Shown piece by piece: positions 23,349-28,065 of a stretch of 28,065 bases of DNA. This DNA comes from Phycisphaerae bacterium. GTDB lineage: Bacteria; Planctomycetota; Phycisphaerae; Sedimentisphaerales; Anaerohalosphaeraceae. Every line of letters begins with the position of its first letter. The stretch's first letter is position 1. The notes beneath the pieces were generated by a model that did not search any database, was not told where the DNA came from, and saw nothing but the letters and a program-made list of their open reading frames with translations. The position numbers and the translations under genes are program-made. Where the stretch lies: the NCBI GenBank assembly GCA_021736615.1, contig JAIPFN010000091.1:1-28065 (forward strand). The letters run 5' to 3'.

Positions 23349-23377
23349 ATTATACAGCAACAGAGCTGCAAAGTCAA
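23349..23377 (-). promoter_or_regulatory. Near-consensus sigma-70 promoter of the predicted small RNA
   Basis: Minus strand: TTGACT (23377-23372), spacer of exactly 17 bp, then TATAAT (23354-23349). Predicted transcription start is near 23342. Confidence 0.8.
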
Positions 23378-23621
23378 TAGTGAAAATTCAAAAAAACGTC
23401 AAACTTTGTAATATTATAAACGGATTTTGAGTGATTATGATATCGTTTGCGGCTGGGGATGCAGTAAAATACATGGATTGCGGGCTAAGGGTCCGATAAT
23501 ACAGCAGCGAGCGATCCCTGTTTGCGTTTCACTGCAAATTAACATAAGGCGATCTATTAGTGCGTGTAAAAGGGTTTCATCGGTGCATTTTTTTTACAAA
23601 TTATTATACAAATCCAAGCGG
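23378..23621. other. Spacer between the divergent small RNA and maturase promoters
   Basis: Non-coding. A 67-codon plus-strand frame at 23427-23630 opens at TTG without a ribosome site, and the maturase promoter begins inside it, so I do not call it a gene. Confidence 0.5.
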
Positions 23622-23650
23622 TTGCATTAAGGCTCGTACTTATGTATGAT
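23622..23650 (+). promoter_or_regulatory. Putative sigma-70 promoter of the sulfatase maturase
   Basis: TTGCAT (23622-23627), 17-bp spacer, TATGAT (23645-23650). It ends 35 bp before the maturase ATG. Confidence 0.6.
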
Positions 23651-23685
23651 ATAGAATTATCAATATAAAATTAGATGGAGAATCA

Positions 23686-24816
23686 ATGCGTCCTTTTTCG
23701 CTGCTTATAAAGCCTGCCGGCCCTGATTGTAATATTGACTGCAAATACTGTTTTTACTCACGTAAGACGGATATTTTTGGCAAAAGTGCGCACCGAATGA
23801 GCGATGAAATCGCAGAGACTCTTGTCAACAGCTATCTTAAGCTCAATCTACAGCAGAGCAGCTTTGCATTCCAGGGCGGCGAACCCACTCTCATGGGCCT
23901 TGATTTTTACAAGAAAATCGTCGATTTTCAGCAAAAGTACGCTTCTAAAGGTCAATCCGTAACAAATGCCCTGCAAACCAACGGTATCCTGCTCAATGAC
24001 GGCGAGTGGTGTAAGTTCCTTGCTGATAACGACTTCCTCGTTGGTATTAGCCTTGACGGACCAAAAGAATTCCACGACACCTACCGACTTGATCACGGCG
24101 GTAAGGGCACCTGGGACAGGGTTATGGCCGCTATCGAGAAATGCCGCCGGCATAACGTCCAGTACAATATCCTCGTCCTGCTTAACAATATAAACGTTGA
24201 GCATCCTGATGAGGTGTGGGATTTTTTTATGGATCAAAAGGTGAGGTTCCTGCAGTTCGTCCAATGCGTCGAGCGTGACCCTGATACAGGCGAGATCGCC
24301 GATTTTTCGATCACACCAAAACAGTACGCCGATTTTATGTGCAGGGTATTTGACCGCTGGCAGCAGTACGGCGTTCGGAAGGTAAGCGTCAGGTCTTTTG
24401 ACAGCATTTTGTCGCACTGCCTTGGGCAGGGACACACCGAGTGTACGTTCATGCCCAAGTGCGCAGACTATATTGTAGTAGAGCACGACGGCGGTGTGTA
24501 TTGCTGCGACTTTTTTGTCGAAGAGGGGGCATACCTCGGAAACATCATGGAAACGCCGATAGAAAAACTCGCTGCCAGTCCGATAAAGCGGCAGTTTAAT
24601 AAGCGAAAGCGAGAACTCCCAAATAAATGTATCGTCTGCAGACACTACGATATTTGCCGCGGCGGCTGTCCGAAAGATAGAAGAATGGCTGATAGTGAAC
24701 TGAAAACGGAAACTTTTTTTTGCGAAAGTTATAAGCAGATATTCGATTATACACTGCCAAAATTGTGGCAGCTTGCAGCGGAGGTTAGAAGCGAAAATCC
24801 GCCTTCGGGGCAGTAA
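23686..24816 (+). CDS. Anaerobic sulfatase maturase (radical SAM, SPASM domain)
   Basis: This cytoplasmic iron-sulfur enzyme oxidises the active-site Cys or Ser of sulfatases to formylglycine without oxygen. C15-x3-C19-x2-C22 in CNIDCKYCFY binds the radical SAM cluster; GGEPT (64-68) helps bind SAM; the TIM-barrel strands continue with LQTNG and ISLDGP. The SPASM region holds C253, C259, C273, C274, C315, C318, C324, C328 and C346, enough for two auxiliary clusters. D275 sits where anSME enzymes have their catalytic aspartate. Its 376 aa is normal. GGAG precedes the ATG. No sulfatase is adjacent; the nearest is the CSPSR enzyme at 4926, and such maturases usually serve many sulfatases. Confidence 0.93.
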   Translation: MRPFSLLIKPAGPDCNIDCKYCFYSRKTDIFGKSAHRMSDEIAETLVNSYLKLNLQQSSFAFQGGEPTLMGLDFYKKIVDFQQKYASKGQSVTNALQTNGILLNDGEWCKFLADNDFLVGISLDGPKEFHDTYRLDHGGKGTWDRVMAAIEKCRRHNVQYNILVLLNNINVEHPDEVWDFFMDQKVRFLQFVQCVERDPDTGEIADFSITPKQYADFMCRVFDRWQQYGVRKVSVRSFDSILSHCLGQGHTECTFMPKCADYIVVEHDGGVYCCDFFVEEGAYLGNIMETPIEKLAASPIKRQFNKRKRELPNKCIVCRHYDICRGGCPKDRRMADSELKTETFFCESYKQIFDYTLPKLWQLAAEVRSENPPSGQ

Positions 24817-24904
24817 TAATGCGGTTTTATTGCATATTGCAAGGCGGTTTTGAGCCTGCCATCCACTTTTTTTTGTATTAATATGGTAAAAAGTTCGTCG
24901 AAAC

Positions 24905-24933
24905 TTGATTTTTCTGCTTGTGTGTGTTATAAT
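24905..24933 (+). promoter_or_regulatory. Sigma-70 promoter of the lipoprotein gene
   Basis: TTGATT (24905-24910), 17-bp spacer, perfect TATAAT (24928-24933), 38 bp before the ATG at 24972. Confidence 0.7.
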
Positions 24934-24971
24934 TTGACATTGTTAATAAATGGAAATATAGGGATTTAGGT

Positions 24972-25688
24972 ATGGATAGTAAATTCGGGATAATCTTTAT
25001 TACATGCTGTATCGTTTGTATTGCTATTTCGGGATGCCTTACGCAGCAGCGGGAGGTATCTAAACCCTCGTGCGATATAGAGTTAGAGACTCCGGGGTGC
25101 GTGATATCGGCTGAATGCATTGTTACGTTTTTTGCCGAAGAAGAGAGCAAGTATATAAGCAAGCATCGCCATACGATATATCCCGAAGATACGGCAATCA
25201 AGATTGAGGCCGATGAGCCTGGTGGGAATTTTGAGTATTGCCTTTGTAATGGGGATTATTGTTTCATAAATGGTGGTTCTTCCAAAACCTCCGTTACTCT
25301 TTACACCAGTGAGATGGCCCGGGCGATTGTTCTTTCGATTTCGGCCAGGGGCGGATTTCTTGGCGATAAGGCCGGTTTAATGGTCGATCCGGTCAGTATC
25401 GCAGGACGTATGTACCAGCCTATCGATATGTCCGGCGGCGACGATAGCCGTGTATCGCAAAAAGTTTATCGTGAAATCTCAAGTAACCAGATAGATTGGG
25501 TTGAGATTAAAAATTCAGAAAATAATGTTTTAATCGCGGCAAGGAGCTATAATGTTCGCAATCTTGCCGATAGCGGTAAGTTTATGCCTGCTTCAATCGA
25601 TATTTATAACACAGACAGTTCAGGCAGGCCCTCAAATCGTATAATGAATATTGAATATACGTCATTTGAGCTTTTACCTACAATGTAG
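24972..25688 (+). CDS. Hypothetical lipoprotein
   Basis: A 238-aa protein with a clear lipoprotein signal: a hydrophobic stretch from residue 5 and lipobox ISGC with C22. The mature part starts with several cysteines (SCDIE, PGCVISAEC, YCLCNGDYC), which may form disulfides outside the cytoplasm. It then becomes a soluble domain containing KAGLMVDPVSIAGRMYQPIDMSGGDDSRVSQKVY. I recognise no domain. A TAGG ribosome site precedes the ATG. It has its own promoter and appears monocistronic. Function unknown. Confidence 0.7.
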   Translation: MDSKFGIIFITCCIVCIAISGCLTQQREVSKPSCDIELETPGCVISAECIVTFFAEEESKYISKHRHTIYPEDTAIKIEADEPGGNFEYCLCNGDYCFINGGSSKTSVTLYTSEMARAIVLSISARGGFLGDKAGLMVDPVSIAGRMYQPIDMSGGDDSRVSQKVYREISSNQIDWVEIKNSENNVLIAARSYNVRNLADSGKFMPASIDIYNTDSSGRPSNRIMNIEYTSFELLPTM

Positions 25689-26296
25689 GAAGATGTAGGG
25701 TATTTTATTATTTTTTTGTTTATTGTGGTAATACAAAACGCACGGAGGCTCTTTTGTAATACTGATTTGGTGGGTCAGTGATCTGGGTCTGTTTTTTTCA
25801 GATTCAAAGAGTTGGATGAACAGAGGCGTTTGTGTTTGTATAAATGCAGATTTATGTATCTGTAATACCGCAAGCATTCCAGAACTCTTCACTCAGTCAC
25901 CTCATCACGTTAGTTATTCAGGTTTATTTTACTTAATATCCTGAACATTTTGGAATTTGATAAGTATCAGCAGTTAAGCTAAATTCCCGTTTCATGGCGA
26001 TTTGGCTTTCCGATTAGCGGTTATGTTATTGTCGGGCTGCAATACCTTTTGATGTTTTATGCTGAAATCCTAGTTTTTTTTAAGCAATTTACTTAAAAGA
26101 TTAGTGATATAGAAAAAACAGGTAAAGACGGCTTGCTGTTAAGCCGACTTATTTTCTAATAACTTTCTGATAGTTTGTTTTTTGAGCTAAAACGCATTTT
26201 TGACGCACTTGACAGACAACTTGGCTGCTATCTGGAAAGTTTATTAACTTGGAATTTGTTAAGATTAGTATTTTATTTTTTAATGCTAGGGAAGAA
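25689..26296. other. Intergenic leader upstream of the export gene
   Basis: About 600 bp without a convincing gene. A 72-codon minus-strand frame at 25674-25892 has no supporting signals. A small hairpin CGGCTT-GCTGTT-AAGCCG lies at 26129-26146. Such a long leader before a polysaccharide-export gene may hold regulatory sites. I cannot identify a clear sigma-70 or sigma-54 promoter. Confidence 0.5.
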
Positions 26297-27868
26297 ATGG
26301 GACAAAAAACTGTATTATTCGGACTATCGTTATTTTTATGTATCTATTGCATTGGATGTTCTGAGGACACTCTCGACCCGAGACAGATTGGCGGTTTTCA
26401 CGAGATTCCGGCTGAAAGTATCATCCTGAATACGCTTGGCGTAGGTGATGAGCCTCAGAATACTTATGCTAATGCCCAGGAACCGACTCCTGAGGACGTA
26501 ATCCCTGTGGATCAGGATTATGTTTTTGGTTCAGGTGACGTGGTCAGGATCAGTATTTACGAACTCCGTGAAGAGGGCCGAGCGTTCTACGAGGAATATG
26601 TTGTCACAGAAACCGGTAAGATTTCGATTCCGGACGTAGGTATTGTCTATGCTGCCGGTCGTACGGAAAACGAACTGGAAGAAGAGATCCGGGACATCCT
26701 CTCGCCGGATATTTTAATCAATCCATCTGTAAAGGTTTCTCTTTTCGGTTCGGCAAGCCAGTTGTTCTCGATCGAAGGTCAGGGGGTAAGCCGTCCTTCG
26801 CGTTATACGATCCCTCGTTTCAACTTCCGTCTTCTTGATGCTCTTGCTATCGCAGGGGGCATTGCCCAGTTTAATGTTTCGTATGTTTATGTTACTCGTC
26901 CGTTGACAGGCGATGCAGGTCAAGTGCTCGGGTCCGAACCCGGCGGAGATGATTATTACGACGATACACCTTCCGGTACGATCAAAAACGATTCCGATAT
27001 AGGTTCCGATGACGGTTTGTTTGAGCTTATATCTCCGTCTTACAGCATGGGATTTGTTGGCAGGGGCGATGCGGTAGTAACCGCTTCAGAAATGATGACC
27101 GATGAAGAAAAGAAAGTTCTTGCCGTTCTTGAAGGCATTTCTTCAGAGCCTGTCAGGAACAATGACAGCGACGCGGAATCGGACCCCGGTCAGATCGAAT
27201 GGGTTTTCAAGGATGGGAAATATGTTCCGGTTTCAGTTAAAAACACAGTTGAAGTTGCTAAGCCGGTAAAAGTTGAACCGGCAGAAGCTGAGCCAATAGA
27301 AGTTAAGCCGCTAAGGAAACTGGCTTCCAAAGATCGTGAGAACGAAAGTTCATTTGGCTGGGATAATATCGGCGAAGGTGCCAGTCAGTCTCGTGTTATC
27401 AAGATTCCTGTCGACAAACTTTTCGGCGGGGACCCACAGTACAATATCGTTATTCGTCCAGGTGACGTTGTCCGTGTTCCGGTTGATGTTCTTGGCGAGT
27501 TTTATGTGATCGGAAATCTTAATTATCAGGGACCGATTGATCTTACAGGCCGTCCTATGACATTAGTTCAGGCAATAGCCGCTGCTCGCGGACTTAATGA
27601 ATTGGCCTGGCCGTCAAAGGTCGAAGTTACCAGGCGTATAAGCCGTAACAAGCAGGTTATGGTTTTGGTCGATCTGAAAAAGATTGCCGCTGGTATGCAG
27701 CCGGACTTTTTTATTAAGCCTAACGATACGATCAATGTCGGTACGCATGTTGTGGCGCCATTCCTTTATAAGCTTCGTAATGCTTTCGTAGCGCAATACG
27801 GTTTTGGTTTTACTTACGACCGCAATTTTGCTCTTGCCAATCAAAGTGATCGATACAACGGCTTCTAG
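26297..27868 (+). CDS. Polysaccharide biosynthesis/export lipoprotein (Wza/Poly_export family)
   Basis: A 523-aa outer-membrane export protein. I start at ATG 26297, preceded by AGGGAAG; an upstream in-frame TTG at 26249 has no ribosome site and would bury the signal peptide. The signal ends at CIGC (C21), a lipobox with an unusual Cys at -3. Poly_export domain: about 71-150 (DYVFGSGDVVRISIYE, GKISIPDVGIVYAAG). First SLBB-like domain: about 155-205. A long acidic, probably disordered insertion of about 170 residues follows (205-375), with several Asp/Glu/Pro-rich runs. Then IVIRPGDVVRVP, a second SLBB (about 405-460, GEFYVIGNLNYQGP) and a C-terminal DFFIKPNDTINV domain. It is probably the first gene of an exopolysaccharide operon that continues beyond the window. 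Confidence 0.88.
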   Translation: MGQKTVLFGLSLFLCIYCIGCSEDTLDPRQIGGFHEIPAESIILNTLGVGDEPQNTYANAQEPTPEDVIPVDQDYVFGSGDVVRISIYELREEGRAFYEEYVVTETGKISIPDVGIVYAAGRTENELEEEIRDILSPDILINPSVKVSLFGSASQLFSIEGQGVSRPSRYTIPRFNFRLLDALAIAGGIAQFNVSYVYVTRPLTGDAGQVLGSEPGGDDYYDDTPSGTIKNDSDIGSDDGLFELISPSYSMGFVGRGDAVVTASEMMTDEEKKVLAVLEGISSEPVRNNDSDAESDPGQIEWVFKDGKYVPVSVKNTVEVAKPVKVEPAEAEPIEVKPLRKLASKDRENESSFGWDNIGEGASQSRVIKIPVDKLFGGDPQYNIVIRPGDVVRVPVDVLGEFYVIGNLNYQGPIDLTGRPMTLVQAIAAARGLNELAWPSKVEVTRRISRNKQVMVLVDLKKIAAGMQPDFFIKPNDTINVGTHVVAPFLYKLRNAFVAQYGFGFTYDRNFALANQSDRYNGF

Positions 27869-27986
27869 TAGGCGGTCTGATCTTTTTGCCGCGTATCTTT
27901 TGCTAGTCGATTGCATTATTGCTGTAATGACAGCCTTTATTATCGGGCGTACCCGCGAGCGGTTATCAGTTGCTTTTTTTGTGTAG
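27846..27986 (+). CDS. Possible small overlapping membrane peptide (46 aa)
   Basis: Starts at GTG 27846, overlapping the export gene by 23 bases in another frame. It encodes a charged start, one hydrophobic helix (DLFAAYLLLVDCIIAVMTAFIIG) and a basic tail (RTRERL). Codon use is ordinary, but no ribosome site is visible. It could be a chance frame. Confidence 0.25.
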   Translation: MIDTTASSRRSDLFAAYLLLVDCIIAVMTAFIIGRTRERLSVAFFV

Positions 27987-28030
27987 AAATTAGTATACAA
28001 AGCCGCTTCAGTTGAGTAGTATGTGTGATT

Positions 28031-28065
28031 ATGGATAAAAAAATGAAACTGTTTCTAGTGCTTCC
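28031..28065 (+). CDS. Possible start of the next gene (partial)
   Basis: ATG at 28031 (or 28043) opens a frame reading MDKKMKLFLVL, which looks like the start of a signal peptide or membrane protein, 162 bp after the export gene. Only 11 full codons are visible, and no good ribosome site precedes it. Confidence 0.3.
   Translation, partial: MDKKMKLFLVL

Noticed and set aside
23427..23630. 67-codon plus-strand frame upstream of the sulfatase maturase
   Set aside because: It opens at TTG with no ribosome site, shows no motif, and overlaps the predicted maturase promoter.

Overview
The window looks like a chromosomal stretch from an anaerobic planctomycete, most likely of the Phycisphaerae (Sedimentisphaerales-like). 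This is an inference from gene content: a secreted S1 sulfatase of the Cys type, a radical-SAM anaerobic sulfatase maturase, an HzsA-like di-heme c-type protein, a Wza-type export lipoprotein, and a secreted protein with duplicated SFFDVFxEL repeats. No rRNA or tRNA gene is present, so the placement is not proven.

Layout. 1-2321 (minus) is the 5' part of a large secreted protein with a papain/C39-like Cys-His-Asp pattern. 3010-4404 is a secreted glycerophosphodiester phosphodiesterase with an N-terminal beta-sandwich. 4926-8370 is a tight run of sulfatase, solitary N6-adenine-type methyltransferase and EamA transporter, converging on a second EamA gene (8473-9375) across a 16-bp tandem repeat. 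9424-10079 is an array of a dispersed 'TGTCATCCTGAGCGAA' repeat around a small GIY-YIG nuclease gene and a stub of a second copy. 10180-10911 encodes a DUF6602-type PD-(D/E)XK-like protein. 11015-13361 (minus) is the tdh-kbl threonine-to-glycine pathway. 13493-14752 is a secreted alpha/beta hydrolase, followed by about 900 bp of repeat debris.

16227-18736 is an AT-rich accessory island and the most interesting part. A ThsB-like TIR gene overlaps by 4 bp a DUF4231/SLATT two-helix membrane gene. A long imperfect inverted repeat (17347-17561) follows, then a TIR-TM-DUF3592-TM protein. This reads as a nucleotide-signalling anti-phage module, with a membrane effector and a second membrane-tethered TIR protein.

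18737-19082 is a cluster of palindromic intergenic repeats abutting the cmk stop codon. 19790-22294 (minus) is the HzsA-like protein. 22434-23086 (minus) holds two small genes. A promoter and terminator pair around 23241-23377 (minus) predicts an ORF-less RNA of about 100 nt. 23686-24816 is the sulfatase maturase, 24972-25688 an unknown lipoprotein, and 26297-27868 the polysaccharide export protein.

Across the window, GC skew on the plus strand changes from C-rich to G-rich near 13.4 kb regardless of gene direction. That is the polarity expected at a replication origin or at an inversion boundary.
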